This document shows, one piece after another, positions 17,185-27,800 of a stretch of DNA of 64,000 nucleotides. Where the stretch lies: contig NZ_JAFEVL010000048.1 in NCBI RefSeq assembly GCF_016901135.1, positions 744,001-808,000 on the forward strand, given 5' to 3'. Below the pieces are notes generated by a model. That model was not told where the DNA came from, did no database searches, and saw only the letters and a program-made list of their open reading frames with translations. This DNA is from Martinezella lusitana (GTDB taxonomy: Bacteria; Pseudomonadota; Alphaproteobacteria; Rhizobiales; Rhizobiaceae). The first letter of the stretch is position 1. The number at the start of each line of letters is the position of its first letter. The translations under genes and the position numbers were made by a program.

Positions 17185-18189
17185 TTACGCCCGGATCGCT
17201 TTGTCGTTCGCATCGAAACGATGCATGTGGCTCGTGTCCGGCGTCGCATAAACCATCTCGTCCGGCTCGTACTGGTGCTCACCGAAGAGGCGTACGGTCA
17301 AAAGGCCTGTCATGTCGGATTCGAGATAGATGATCGTATCAGCACCGAGGTGCTCGACATGGATGACCTTGGCCGACCAGGTGCCCTGATCGCGCGACAG
17401 CGTAATGTGCTCCGGGCGAATACCAACGGTTTTTGCGCCGCTTTGCCCCAGTTTCTCGGCCGCAACGAAATTCATCTGTGGTGAACCGATGAAGCCGGCG
17501 ACGAAGACGTTGGCCGGGCGATTATAGAGTTCCATCGGCGAGCCGATCTGCTCGATCGCGCCGGCATTGAGCACAACGATCTTGTCGGCAAGGGTCATCG
17601 CCTCGACCTGGTCGTGGGTGACATAGATCATCGTCGCCTTGAGGCTACGGTGCAGACGGGCGATCTCCAGGCGCGTCTGTACGCGCAAGGCCGCATCGAG
17701 GTTCGACAACGGCTCATCGAAGAGAAAAAGCTCCGGTTCGCGCACGATGGCGCGGCCGATGGCGACGCGCTGGCGTTGGCCGCCGGAAAGTTCGGCTGGC
17801 CGACGCGCGAGATAAGGCTCGAGCGACAGCATGCCGGAGGCCTTCCCGACGCGGCTTTCGATCTCGTCCTTCGCAGTGCCGGCCTGCTTCAGGCCCAGTC
17901 CCATATTGTCCTTCACCGTCAGGTGCGGATAGAGCGCATAGGACTGGAAGACCATGGCGATGCCGCGCTTGGCGGGCGGCGCTGTCGTCACGTCCTCGCC
18001 GTTGATCAGGACGGCACCCGCAGTCACGTCTTCGAGGCCGGCGATGCTGCGCAGAAGGGTCGACTTGCCGCAGCCCGAAGGACCTACGAAGATGACGAAC
18101 TCGCCGTCCTTCACCTCGAGATCGATGCCCTTCAGCACATCATGCGTGCCATAGGCCTTGTGGATGGATTTCAGTTGAAGCGATCCCAC
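17185..18189 (-). CDS. Sugar ABC transporter ATP-binding protein (UgpC/MsmK type)
   Basis: ATPase of 334 aa with Walker A GPSGCGKST (~residue 37), signature LSGGQRQRVAIGRA (~134), Walker B LFLFDEPLSNLD and the switch THDQVEAMTLADKI, then a C-terminal TOBE/regulatory region with VGIRPEHITL. GTG 18189 is the start (no suitable ATG), with AAGGAT 11 nt upstream. It is the last gene of the leftward SBP-permease-permease-dehydrogenase-ATPase operon. Confidence 0.9.
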   Translation of the reverse strand: MGSLQLKSIHKAYGTHDVLKGIDLEVKDGEFVIFVGPSGCGKSTLLRSIAGLEDVTAGAVLINGEDVTTAPPAKRGIAMVFQSYALYPHLTVKDNMGLGLKQAGTAKDEIESRVGKASGMLSLEPYLARRPAELSGGQRQRVAIGRAIVREPELFLFDEPLSNLDAALRVQTRLEIARLHRSLKATMIYVTHDQVEAMTLADKIVVLNAGAIEQIGSPMELYNRPANVFVAGFIGSPQMNFVAAEKLGQSGAKTVGIRPEHITLSRDQGTWSAKVIHVEHLGADTIIYLESDMTGLLTVRLFGEHQYEPDEMVYATPDTSHMHRFDANDKAIRA

Positions 18190-18201
18190 AGTCTCTTATC
18201 C

Positions 18202-19266
18202 TTACAAATAAACGGGCTTGCCGGTACGCACGCTCTCGTCGGCGGCGAGGCAGATGCGCAGCGATTGAACGGCGTCTGCCATGTGGCGGTCGAGGTTTAT
18301 GTCTTCGCGGATGGCCTTCAGCATGAAGGCCTGCTCGAGATCGCAGAGCTCCTGATGGCCGGGCTCGCCGTCCATGTGCAGATCCTGATCTGGTCGGATG
18401 AACTGGCCATTCGGCCCGGTCTCGGCATTGTGCAGACGGATGACGGAGGTCTTGGTGTGCGTGTCGATGTCGTCTGACTTGGCGTTCGGATCCATGACGA
18501 TCGACACCGCGCCATTCGGCGACATCACATCTTTCACAAAGAACGCTGTTTCGGAAATCATCGGTCCCCAGCCGGCCTCATACCAGCCGACAGAACCATC
18601 CTCGAAGATCACCTGCAGATGGCCGTAATTATACATATCCGGCTTGATCTCGCTCGACAGACGAAGGCCCATGCCGCGCACCTCGACAGGCTTGGCATCG
18701 GTGATCTGGCACATGACGTCGACATAGTGCACGCCACAATCGACGATGGGTGAAGTCGTGCGCATCAGCGCCTTGTGCGTCTCCCAGGTCGGGCCGCTCG
18801 ACTGCTGATTGAGGTTCATGCGGAAGACATAGGGGCCACCAAGCTTGCGGGCCTCGGCAATCAACCGCATCCATGATGGATGCTGACGCAAGATATAGCC
18901 GATGACCAGCTTCTTGCCCGCCTTCTTCGCCGCTGCGACGACGCGCTCGGCATCTTCGACCGTCGTTGCGAGTGGCTTTTCGACGAAAACATGGCAACCC
19001 GCTTCGAAGGCCGCAACCGCATAATCGGCATGGCTGTCGGAATAGGTATTGATCGAGCAGAGATCCGGCTTCAATTCCTGCAACGCCGTCTCGAAATCCG
19101 GATGGATCGTGTAACCCCGCAGCTCGTCCGCAAGCTCTGGCTTGGAGCGATTGACGAGGCCGATGATCTCGAACCCGGGATTGTTGTGATAGGCGAGCGC
19201 ATGGCTGCGGCCCATATTGCCAAGGCCGGCAACAAGAACACGGATCGGCTTTTCGGATACGCTCAC
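18202..19266 (-). CDS. Gfo/Idh/MocA family oxidoreductase
   Basis: NAD(P)-dependent sugar or cyclitol dehydrogenase of 354 aa. The Rossmann fingerprint VLVAGLGNMGRSHALAY is at the N-terminus and the family's catalytic EKP motif is in HVFVEKPLATTVEDAE. The C-terminal half carries the dimer-forming sheet and DCGVHYVDVM with the usual active-site His region. GTG 19266 overlaps the permease stop by 4 nt (GTGA). Its place inside the importer operon implies it oxidises the imported sugar. Confidence 0.87.
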   Translation of the reverse strand: MSVSEKPIRVLVAGLGNMGRSHALAYHNNPGFEIIGLVNRSKPELADELRGYTIHPDFETALQELKPDLCSINTYSDSHADYAVAAFEAGCHVFVEKPLATTVEDAERVVAAAKKAGKKLVIGYILRQHPSWMRLIAEARKLGGPYVFRMNLNQQSSGPTWETHKALMRTTSPIVDCGVHYVDVMCQITDAKPVEVRGMGLRLSSEIKPDMYNYGHLQVIFEDGSVGWYEAGWGPMISETAFFVKDVMSPNGAVSIVMDPNAKSDDIDTHTKTSVIRLHNAETGPNGQFIRPDQDLHMDGEPGHQELCDLEQAFMLKAIREDINLDRHMADAVQSLRICLAADESVRTGKPVYL

Positions 19267-20102
19267 TTAACTGCTCCGGAGGTAATGCCACGAATGAGTT
19301 GGCGCGAAAAGATGACGTAGAGTATGAGGATCGGCAGGATGGCAAGCGTCAGCGCCGCCAGCACGGCGTTCCAGTTTGTGACGAACTGACCGATGAAGAT
19401 CTGTGACCCGAGCGTCACGGTTTTCGTCGCTTCGCTCGGGGCCAGGATCAGCGGGAACCAGAGGTCGTTCCAGATCGGGATCATCGTGAAGACGGCGACC
19501 GTCGCCATGGCCGGGCGAACCAGCGGTAATACCAAGCGGAAGAAAATGGCGTATTCGCTGAGACCATCGATGCGACCGGCATTCTTCAGGTCATCGGAGA
19601 CGGTCCGCATGAATTCCGAGAGAATGAAAACCGCGAGCGGCAGGCCTTGCGCCGTATAAACGAGGATCAGCGCCGTCAGCGTGTTGACGAGGCCGGCGGC
19701 AACCATGCCTTGCAGGATGGCGACGGTCCCGAGCCGGATCGGGATCATGATACCGATCGCCAGATAGAGACCCATGAACGTATTGCCGCGAAAGCGATAT
19801 TCCGACAGCGCGAAGGCAGCCATCGCGCCGAACAACAGGGTGAAGATGATCGAGACGATCGTCACCACGAAGCTGTTCTGGAAATAGGTCAGGAAATCGC
19901 CCTGCTTGAGGACGGTATTATAACCGATCATGCTGAACGAGGATGGTGTCGGGAGGCTTAGCGGCGCACGGAAGATCGATGCGCGATCCTTGAACGAATT
20001 GATGATGGTCAGGAACACCGGGAAAAGGGCGACAAGCGTATAGGCGATCAACGCTAGATGCACGAAGCCGGTGCGGACAAGGGAAGTGCGGGCCTTGGAC
20101 AT
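19263..20102 (-). CDS. Sugar ABC transporter permease (MalG-like)
   Basis: Membrane subunit of 279 aa with about six helices (first at residues ~14-35) and the EAA-type loop DDLKNAGRIDGLSEYAIF near residue 180, close to the CUT1 family consensus. The stop is coupled to the oxidoreductase start, and the gene follows the partner permease by 12 nt. Confidence 0.87.
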   Translation of the reverse strand: MSKARTSLVRTGFVHLALIAYTLVALFPVFLTIINSFKDRASIFRAPLSLPTPSSFSMIGYNTVLKQGDFLTYFQNSFVVTIVSIIFTLLFGAMAAFALSEYRFRGNTFMGLYLAIGIMIPIRLGTVAILQGMVAAGLVNTLTALILVYTAQGLPLAVFILSEFMRTVSDDLKNAGRIDGLSEYAIFFRLVLPLVRPAMATVAVFTMIPIWNDLWFPLILAPSEATKTVTLGSQIFIGQFVTNWNAVLAALTLAILPILILYVIFSRQLIRGITSGAVK

Positions 20103-20114
20103 GGTCGCCTCTCT

Positions 20115-21068
20115 TCAGAACTGGTAGCGGCGAATGCGCCGCTGGACGATGAAAAGATAGAACGAGACACCAGTCAGGATGATCAGGAACATGACAGTCG
20201 CGATCGTCGCCCCCATGGAGCGGTCTCCGAGCTGAAGCTGGAAGCCGAAGAAGACGCGATAGAGCAGCGTGCCGAGAATATCGGTCGAGCCATCCGGCCC
20301 GGCCAGCGCGCCCTGCACGGTGTAAACCAGATCGAACGCATTGAAATTGCCGACGAAGGTCAGGATCGAGATGATGCCGATTGCCGGCAACACCAGCGGC
20401 AGCTTGATCTTCCAGAACTGGCTCCAGCCGGTGATACCATCGCATTCGGCCGCCTCGATGACCTCTTCGGGAATGTTGAGCAGGGCGGCATAGATCAGCA
20501 TCATCGGGATGCCGACATACTGCCAGACCGAGATGAGCGCGACGGTGATCAGCGCCGTGCTCGGCCTGCCGAGCCAAGGCGCGAAGAACGACTTAAGGCC
20601 GATCATGCTCAGCAACTCAGGCGCCACACCCCAGAGAGGTGACAGGATCAGTTTCCAGATGAAGCCGACAACGACAAAAGAAAGCAGCGTCGGCAGGAAA
20701 ATGGCGGTGCGATAGAAAGCAACGAAACGCAGCTTCGGCAGAGACAGGAGCGCAGCGAGCGCGACGCCGATCGGATTCTGCACGCACATATGGATGGCAA
20801 AGAAGACCAGGTTGTTACGCAGCGCATTCCAGAAATCATGCGACCAACGTTCGTCGCCGAACAATACCTTGAAATTGTTTAGGCCAACGAAAACCGGTTG
20901 ATTGTCGACGACGTTGTAAAGCGACAGCCGCAGCGTCTCGATCAGAGGCAGGATCATGACCGCCGTATAGACGACGAAAGCCGGAAAAAGGAAAACGAGG
21001 ATATGCCAGCGCTTCGCGCGCCTGACCGGCATGACCTCAAGGGCGTCTGATATCGCGGCGTCGCTCAT
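20115..21068 (-). CDS. Sugar ABC transporter permease (MalF/UgpA-like)
   Basis: Membrane subunit of 317 aa of the CUT1 family: cytoplasmic N-terminus, first helix at ~22-43, and EAA loop PEEVIEAAECDGITGWSQFW near residue 215. A 202-nt spacer with an attenuator-like hairpin separates it from the upstream binding-protein gene. Confidence 0.87.
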   Translation of the reverse strand: MSDAAISDALEVMPVRRAKRWHILVFLFPAFVVYTAVMILPLIETLRLSLYNVVDNQPVFVGLNNFKVLFGDERWSHDFWNALRNNLVFFAIHMCVQNPIGVALAALLSLPKLRFVAFYRTAIFLPTLLSFVVVGFIWKLILSPLWGVAPELLSMIGLKSFFAPWLGRPSTALITVALISVWQYVGIPMMLIYAALLNIPEEVIEAAECDGITGWSQFWKIKLPLVLPAIGIISILTFVGNFNAFDLVYTVQGALAGPDGSTDILGTLLYRVFFGFQLQLGDRSMGATIATVMFLIILTGVSFYLFIVQRRIRRYQF

Positions 21069-21220
21069 GGCTTTCTGCCTGTTTTTGTTGGCTGCCTGGC
21101 GAAGCGGCAGCTCTAAGGTTCAAATCCACCCGCTGTCCCGGCTCTGCAGCCAGATCGAAACGACGTCGGGCGTGTCGCGATGCAATGGCGAGACGATCGC
21201 CAATCCAATTATCCATGATA

Positions 21221-21252
21221 AAGAAAAAGGGAGAGGAGCCCGAAGGCCCCTC
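21221..21252 (-). terminator. Attenuating terminator after the sugar-binding protein gene
   Basis: Read leftward: GAGGGGCC, a TTCG tetraloop, GGCTCCTC (8 bp with one G-T pair), then CTCCCTTTTTCTTT. It lies 18 nt after the binding-protein stop and should make the permease genes less expressed than the binding protein. Confidence 0.75.
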
Positions 21253-21270
21253 GCCCACTTTGCGCAATGA

Positions 21271-22530
21271 TTACTTGCCAGGCTTGTACCAGCTGTCGAG
21301 GCCCTTCTGCAGCTTTGCAGCAGCCTGATCCGGCGTATCCGTAGCATTGATCACGTTTGCGGATTCCGTCCAGGTTTCGTTTTCCAGGTTCGGCGTGCCG
21401 CGCGACAGGATCTGATACGTGGAGCGAACGGTCGACTTGTGATCGTTGCGCCAGGAGACGAATTCCTGAGCAAGCGGATCGCTCATCTTCACCGGATGCG
21501 AATTCAGGCTGAAGAAGCCCGGCAGCGAATTGGCGTAGATGGTGGCGAACTCGTCGGAAGCGACCCAGCTCAGGAACTTCTTGGCTTCTTCCTGGTGCGC
21601 GCTCTTCGTATTCAGGCCGACGCCGATATCCGGATGGTCCGAGATATAGGCGGTGTCACCAGCCTTTGCGACCGGCGGCGGGAAAGCACCCATCTTGAAC
21701 TGCGCCTGGGTGTTGAAAAGCGCGATTTCCCAGGAGCCGGCCGGATAGATCGCAGCCTTGCCGAGCGTGAAGAGGTTCTGGCTGTCAGCGTAGCCCTGAG
21801 CCTCGAAACCATCGCCGAGATAAGGCTTCCACTTGGCAAGTTCCTTGTAGGGATCGACCCACGGAGCGTCCGTCAGCTTTTCCTTGCCGGCGATAAGAGC
21901 CTCGCGGCCGTCCTCACCCTTCCAGTAGTTCGGGCCGATATTCTGATAGCCCATGGTTGCGGCTTCCCACAGGTCCTTGGTGCCCATGGCCATCGGAATA
22001 TAAGTGCCGTCAGCCTTGATCTTGTCGAGAAGAGCGAAGAACTCGTCGCGCGTCGCCGGCACCTTCAGGCCGAGCTTGTCGAAGGCGTCTTTGTTGTAGA
22101 TGAAGCCATGGATGACCGAGGCCATCGGCACGCAGAAGGTCGACTTGCCGTCATCGGTGGACCATGCGGCCTTGGCGACTGCCGAGAAGTTCTCCATGCC
22201 CTTCAGGCTCGTCAGATCGGCAAGATGCTTCTTGTTGAAGAGGTCGAGCGAGGCGTCGAACGGACGGCAGGTGATGATGTCACCCGCCGAGCCGGCATCG
22301 AGCTTGGCGTTCAGCGATGCGTTGTACTCGGTCGGAGCCGTCGGCGAGAAAACGATCTTGATGCCGGGGTTCTTCGCTTCGAAAGCCGGGATGATCTTGT
22401 CCTGCCAAATCTGCAGGTCGTCGTTACGCCAGCTTTCAACCGTCAGCGTTACATCAGCCGCATGTGCGAAGCTGACCGAGGTCAGCAGGCTGGATGCAAG
22501 AAGCAAGCCTTTCAGAACATTATTTTTCAT
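21271..22530 (-). CDS. Sugar ABC transporter substrate-binding protein (CUT1 family)
   Basis: Exported protein of 419 aa with a clear signal peptide (Lys-rich start, core GLLLASSLLTSVSFAHA, cleavage after HA). The mature part is a family 1 extracellular solute-binding protein with VESWRNDDLQIWQDKIIPAF and a C-terminal helix region typical of oligosaccharide or amino-sugar binders. It is the promoter-proximal gene of the leftward operon and is divergent from the kinase gene. The adjacent BadF-type kinase hints at an amino sugar or related sugar, but the ligand is unproven. Confidence 0.9.
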   Translation of the reverse strand: MKNNVLKGLLLASSLLTSVSFAHAADVTLTVESWRNDDLQIWQDKIIPAFEAKNPGIKIVFSPTAPTEYNASLNAKLDAGSAGDIITCRPFDASLDLFNKKHLADLTSLKGMENFSAVAKAAWSTDDGKSTFCVPMASVIHGFIYNKDAFDKLGLKVPATRDEFFALLDKIKADGTYIPMAMGTKDLWEAATMGYQNIGPNYWKGEDGREALIAGKEKLTDAPWVDPYKELAKWKPYLGDGFEAQGYADSQNLFTLGKAAIYPAGSWEIALFNTQAQFKMGAFPPPVAKAGDTAYISDHPDIGVGLNTKSAHQEEAKKFLSWVASDEFATIYANSLPGFFSLNSHPVKMSDPLAQEFVSWRNDHKSTVRSTYQILSRGTPNLENETWTESANVINATDTPDQAAAKLQKGLDSWYKPGK

Positions 22531-23073
22531 TTCCCTCTCCTGTTTTCGACGCCTGTAGCAAGGCGCTGTTTTCGATCTGAAAATCCGCTGGCCTGTCTGA
22601 AGAAACGGTCAGCGCTCCATAGGGACCGCCAGTGCTGCCGACCCCCCATACAAAGGGCTTCAGAGGCACCTCGCCTGATCGGCCCGATCAATTGCCGTCT
22701 GCCGCCAACCGGACAGAGACGCTGCAAACACCACGCGGGAAATTCATGACAAACGCCGAAGGACGGACCCTCCTGATCCAAACGGCCTGGGACAACGATG
22801 GAGGTTCAGCCTTCCGCTTCGCCTGCCGGCTGTTGTTGTTCTGCCGGTTCCGCCGATGTCTGTTCGCATTGTTCCCTTGGTGAGAATTAAGGCCAAAAAA
22901 ATACCAATTGTCCAGCCGAATTTAACCTTCGGATACAAAAAGAGCGGGCAAAAAAAATTTAATAATATATTTCAATATGATAGAGGGACGCAAAAATGGA
23001 GGCGTTGCCTATTGGTAAATGGTATTTTTTTGGTATTGTATACGAAGATGGGGAACGGGCGGTATCCGGAGGC
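22531..23073. promoter_or_regulatory. Divergent regulatory region of the sugar locus
   Basis: This 543-nt gap holds no convincing gene. Its right part is AT-rich and carries AATACCAATT (22900-22909), then TTGGTA (23012-23017), TGGTATT (23020-23026) and TGGTATT (23031-23037). The TGGTAT/ATACCA half-sites resemble those bound by NagR/DasR-like GntR-HutC regulators, and the GntR gene of this locus is the likely binder. The last copies lie within about 50 nt of the kinase start. The left part (22531-22880) shows nothing I can name. Confidence 0.45.
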
Positions 23074-23961
23074 ATGATGGGGCAGTTTGCAATAGGCATC
23101 GACGGTGGAGGAACGAGCTGCCGTGCCGCCGTAATAGACGGGACGGGCCAAGTTCTCGGCACTGGCAAAGCTGGGGCCGCAAACATTCTCTCCGATCTGG
23201 AAAACTCGCTGATCAATATCGTCGCGTCGGCCCGACTGGCATTGACGAGCGCAGGTCTCAATCCTGAACAGGTTTACAAGTTGCCTGCTGTTATCGGCAC
23301 GGCCGGTGCTAATGTCGGCAATTACGGAAAACGGGTTGAAGGCGCCCTTCCCTTCGCGAGCTCTCGCGTGGTCACCGACGCGACGATCGCGCTTCAGGGC
23401 GCGCTCGGTGATGCCGATGGGATCATCGGCGCCTTCGGCACCGGCTCCGTCTACAACGCTCGCCGCGACGGCAGGAGTTGGGGCATCGGCGGATGGGGCT
23501 TTGTCATCGGTGATCAGGCGAGCGGCGCCCGCCTTGGCCGTGATCTGCTTGAACGCGCCCTTCTGGCGCATGACCGGGTGACGACGACCTCACGGCTCAC
23601 GGATGCGATCATGGCCGAATATGGCAATGATCCGGAGCGCGTCGTCGAATTTGCGCATGCATCCAAGCCAAAGGATTTCGCGCGCTATGCGCCGGTCGTA
23701 TTCGACTATGCTGGGATGAATGATGCAATCGCCATCGATATCGTCAAGACAGCCGCGAAGGCCATAACCGAAAGCCTGGATGCCCTGCTTTGGCCTGAAT
23801 GCCCTTCGATCTGCCTCCTCGGCGGCCTTGCCCCGGCCTATCGTCCCTGGCTCGATGCGCGCCACAAAGCGCTTCTGGCCGAACCCAAGGGCGACGTGCT
23901 GCGTGGAGCGGTGGAATTGGCGGCAAAACTGCTACGGGATGGAGAGGAAAACAGGGCATGA
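23074..23961 (+). CDS. BadF/BadG/BcrA/BcrD ATPase family sugar kinase (N-acetylglucosamine kinase-like)
   Basis: ASKHA-fold kinase of 295 aa. The phosphate-1 motif IGIDGGGTSCRAAVID is at residues ~7-22, phosphate-2 and linker IGAFGTGSVYNARRDG near 125, and the adenosine motif ICLLGGLAPAYRPWL near 262. This is the pattern of eukaryotic-type GlcNAc kinase and glucosamine kinases. GGAGG ends just before tandem ATGs at 23074 and 23077; spacing slightly favours 23077. The stop overlaps the GntR start by 4 nt. Confidence 0.8.
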   Translation: MMGQFAIGIDGGGTSCRAAVIDGTGQVLGTGKAGAANILSDLENSLINIVASARLALTSAGLNPEQVYKLPAVIGTAGANVGNYGKRVEGALPFASSRVVTDATIALQGALGDADGIIGAFGTGSVYNARRDGRSWGIGGWGFVIGDQASGARLGRDLLERALLAHDRVTTTSRLTDAIMAEYGNDPERVVEFAHASKPKDFARYAPVVFDYAGMNDAIAIDIVKTAAKAITESLDALLWPECPSICLLGGLAPAYRPWLDARHKALLAEPKGDVLRGAVELAAKLLRDGEENRA

Positions 23962-24722
23962 CCGAGGATTTGAGCGCCATCTTCTCGCCAGAACGCCTGT
24001 CAGGCGGCGGCCCCGGCCCGCTCTACGTCAAGCTGCGACGCACGCTCGAAGAGGCCGTGAAGGTCGGAAGGTTGAAGCAGGGCGATGCGCTTCCGCCCGA
24101 GCGCGATATCGCCGAATTTGCCGCCGTCAGCCGCGTTACCGTGCGCAAGGCGATCGACGAGCTTGTCGCCGAAGGTATTCTCGTGCGCCGCCACGGGTCG
24201 GGCACCTTTGTGACAAAGCCCGTATCCAAGGTGGAACAACGGCTATCTCAGCTCACCTCCTTCACCGAGGACATGGCCCGGCGCGGCATGACCGCACGTT
24301 CCGAATGGCTGCACAAAGGCATACATACGCCGTCTCCCGATGAAATGATGATCCTCGGCCTTGCCGCCGATACCAAGGTTTCCCGGCTTAGCCGCTTGCG
24401 CATCGCCGACGATCAACCGCTGGCAATCGAGCATGCCAGCGTATCCGGCGAATTTCTGCCTGATCCATCGGTCGTGACGACATCGCTCTATGCGGAACTT
24501 GAAAAGCGGCAGGTCCGCCCCGTGCGCGCCGTACAGCGCATATCGGCAACCAATATGAAAGAGTCCGATGCGGGGCTGCTTGGCGTTCCCGTCGGAGCCG
24601 CCGGCCTTTCGATCGAACGCATTTCCTATCTCGGCTCGGGCCGAGCCGTGGAATTCACCAGGTCGCTTTATCGCGGAGATGCGTATGATTTCGTCGCAGA
24701 GCTAACGATCAGCGCGACCTAG
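23958..24722 (+). CDS. GntR family (HutC/UTRA) regulator, NagR-like
   Basis: Protein of 254 aa: winged helix at residues ~20-90 (LPPERDIAEFAAVSRVTVRKAIDEL, GILVRRHGSGTFV) and a UTRA ligand-binding domain at ~110-250, ending with the typical RSLYRGDAYDFVAEL. It resembles NagR/YvoA regulators that respond to phosphorylated amino sugars. Translational coupling to the sugar kinase (ATGA at 23958) supports control of this locus. The longer frame to 23799 overlaps the kinase and is rejected. Confidence 0.87.
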   Translation: MTEDLSAIFSPERLSGGGPGPLYVKLRRTLEEAVKVGRLKQGDALPPERDIAEFAAVSRVTVRKAIDELVAEGILVRRHGSGTFVTKPVSKVEQRLSQLTSFTEDMARRGMTARSEWLHKGIHTPSPDEMMILGLAADTKVSRLSRLRIADDQPLAIEHASVSGEFLPDPSVVTTSLYAELEKRQVRPVRAVQRISATNMKESDAGLLGVPVGAAGLSIERISYLGSGRAVEFTRSLYRGDAYDFVAELTISAT

Positions 24723-24768
24723 ATTCATTCGGTATCGATCGAAGATTTACTTTCATAATCAAATGGAT

Positions 24769-24799
24769 ATCGCCGCAAAATGAATCAAATTGCGGCGAT
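24769..24799. terminator. Bidirectional hairpin between convergent GntR and metH genes
   Basis: Perfect 10-bp inverted repeat ATCGCCGCAA/TTGCGGCGAT with an 11-nt loop in the 136-nt gap. No T-run on either side, so termination is likely inefficient or helped by other factors. Confidence 0.45.
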
Positions 24800-24858
24800 A
24801 ACGGCATACGGAATCAGTCTATGAGCGAAACGCTCCAAGGCGTTGAAACGACTCGTGA

Positions 24859-27800
24859 TCACGCCGCATCATCGACCGCTGTGTCGGCCTTCGCCGGCAC
24901 ATAGTTCAGCACCGGGCCAAGCCAGCGTTCCACCTCTGCAACGGACATATCCTTGCGGCTCGCATAGTCCTCGACCTGATCGCGCTCTATCTTAGCAACG
25001 CCGAAATAGTAAGAGTCGGGATGTCCGATATAAATGCCTGAGACGGAGGAGCCGGGCCACATCGCATAGCTTTCCGTGAGCCTGACACCCGCTGCCGCTT
25101 CGGCATCGAGCAGCCGGAACAGCGTTTCCTTTTCGGTATGGTCGGGCTGTGCCGGATAGCCGGGCGCCGGGCGAATACCGGCGTAAGCTTCGGAAAGAAG
25201 CTCGTCGCTGGAAAAATTCTCGTCTGTGGCGTAGCCCCAGAACTCGCGTCGCACCCGTTCGTGCATCCGTTCGGCGAAGGCTTCGGCAAAACGGTCGGCA
25301 AGCGCCTTCACGAGGATCGACGAATAATCGTCATTGGCGCGTTCGAAGCGCTCGGCAATAGCGACTTCCTCGATACCGGCCGTGACGACGAAGCCGCCGA
25401 CATAGTCGGCCACACCGCTCGAAATCGGCGCAACGAAGTCCGAAAGAGCGACATTCGGGCGGCCGTCGCGCTTCGACAGCTGCTGACGCAGCGTGTAGAA
25501 AGTGGCAAGCTCGCGATCACGGCTCTCATCCGTGAACAGCCTGATATCGTCACCAACTGTACCGGCCGGCCAGAAGCCGATGACGGCGCGAGGGCGAAAC
25601 CAGTTTTCCCCGATGATCTTTTCCAGCATCGCCTGAGCATCGGCGTAAAGCTGCCGTGCCGCCTCACCCTGCTTTTCGTCTTCGAGGATCGCCGGAAAAC
25701 GGCCCTTCAGCTCCCATGTCTGGAAGAAAGGTGTCCAGTCGATGTATTTGGCCAGCTCCGCCAGATCGTAGTTTTCGAACACCTTTGTCCCAAAGAACTG
25801 CGGCTTGACGGACTTATAACTCGCCCAATCGACCTTACAGGCGTTCTCGCGAGCTCTCGCAATCGGTAGGCGCACCTTCTCCGCCTCGCTACGGGCATGA
25901 GCGGCCGCGACCTTGGCATATTCTGCCCTGATGGTGTCGACATAGCCCTGCTTGGCATCCGGCGACAGCAGCGCCGAGACGACGCCGACAGCACGGCTGG
26001 CGTCGGTGACATAGACCGTCTGCCCCTTCTCGTAGCGCGGATGGATCTTTACCGCCGTATGCACACGGCTGGTGGTCGCACCGCCGATCAGTAGCGGAAT
26101 ATCAAAACCCTGCCGCTCCATTTCCGAAGCGACATGCACCATTTCGTCCAGGGAAGGCGTGATAAGGCCGGAAAGACCGATGATATCCACCTTCTGGGCG
26201 ATGGCCGTTTCGAGAATCTTCGTCGCAGGCACCATGACGCCGAGATCGATGATTTCGTAGTTGTTGCACGCGAGCACGACGCCAACGATGTTCTTGCCGA
26301 TATCATGCACGTCGCCCTTGACCGTCGCCATCAGCACCTTGCCTGCGGCCTGGCGTTCGCCGCTGCCACCATTGGCCAGCTTCTCCGCCTCCATGTAGGG
26401 CAGCAGCACGGCAACAGCCTGTTTCATGACGCGGGCGGACTTCACCACTTGCGGCAGGAACATCTTGCCCGCACCGAAAAGATCACCGACGACGTTCATG
26501 CCGGCCATCAGAGGGCCTTCGATGACATGCAGCGGCCGCGCGACCGTCTGACGCGCTTCCTCGGTATCCGCCTCGATATAGTCGGTAATCCCGTTGACCA
26601 GCGCATGCTCCAACCGTTTTGCGACGGGCCATTCACGCCAGGAGAGATCCTGTACCTTGGCCTCCCTGCCGCCGGTTCCACGAAAGCGCTCTGCAACCTC
26701 AAGCAGCCGTTCCGTACTATCCAACCGGCGATTGAGGACGACATCTTCACAGGCCTCCCGCAATTCGGGATCGATATTGTCATAGACCGCGAGCTGACCG
26801 GCATTGACGATGCCCATGTCCATACCCGCTTGAATGGCGTGGTAGAGGAACACGGCATGCATTGCCTCGCGGACCGGCTCGTTGCCGCGGAAGGAGAAAG
26901 ACAGGTTCGACACACCACCGGAGATGTGCACCAGCGGCATGATTTGGCGGATCGTTCGCGTCGCCTCGATGAAGTCGACACCGTAGTTGTTGTGTTCCTC
27001 GATGCCAGTTGCAACGGCGAAAATATTCGGATCGAAGATGATATCTTCTGGCTGTAAGCCTGCCGTTTCCGTCAGCAGCTTGTAGGCACGCGAGCAGATC
27101 TCGACCTTGCGTTCATAGCTGTCGGCCTGGCCCTGTTCATCGAACGCCATCACCACAACGGCGGCGCCGTACATGCGCATCAATCGCGCCTGCTTGAGGA
27201 AATTCTCCTCGCCTTCCTTCAGCGAGATCGAGTTGACGATCGGCTTGCCTTGCACGCATTTCAGGCCAGCCTCGATGATCGAGAATTTCGAGCTATCGAT
27301 CATCACGGGAACGCGGGCAATATCCGGCTCGGCGGCGATCAGGTTCAGGAACTCGACCATCGCCCTTTCGGAATCGATCAGGCCCTCGTCCATGTTGATG
27401 TCGATGACCTGCGCGCCGTTCTCGACCTGATCGCGGGCAACGGCAAGTGCTGCCGTATAGTCGGCATTGGTGATCAGCTTACGGAATTTCGCGGAGCCGG
27501 TGACGTTGGTGCGCTCGCCGACGTTGACGAAGGGAATGTCCTTGGTCAGCTCAAACGGCTCCAGACCGGAGAGCGACATAAAGGGGCGGTGCTCGGCAAG
27601 CTGGCGCGGCGGATATTTCGACACCGCCTCAGCGATCGCAGCAATGTGCTCGGGCGTGGAGCCGCAGCAGCCGCCGACGATGTTGACAAGGCCCTCGCGC
27701 GCGAACTCCTCGACTTGAGCCGCCATCATATCAGGCGTTTCGTCATATTGGCCGAACTCATTCGGCAGACCGGCATTGGGATAAGCGCAGATGAAGGTAT

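Noticed and set aside
22632..22883. Rightward frame of 83 codons in the sugar-locus divergent region
   Set aside because: No ribosome site, odd composition, and located where promoters are expected.
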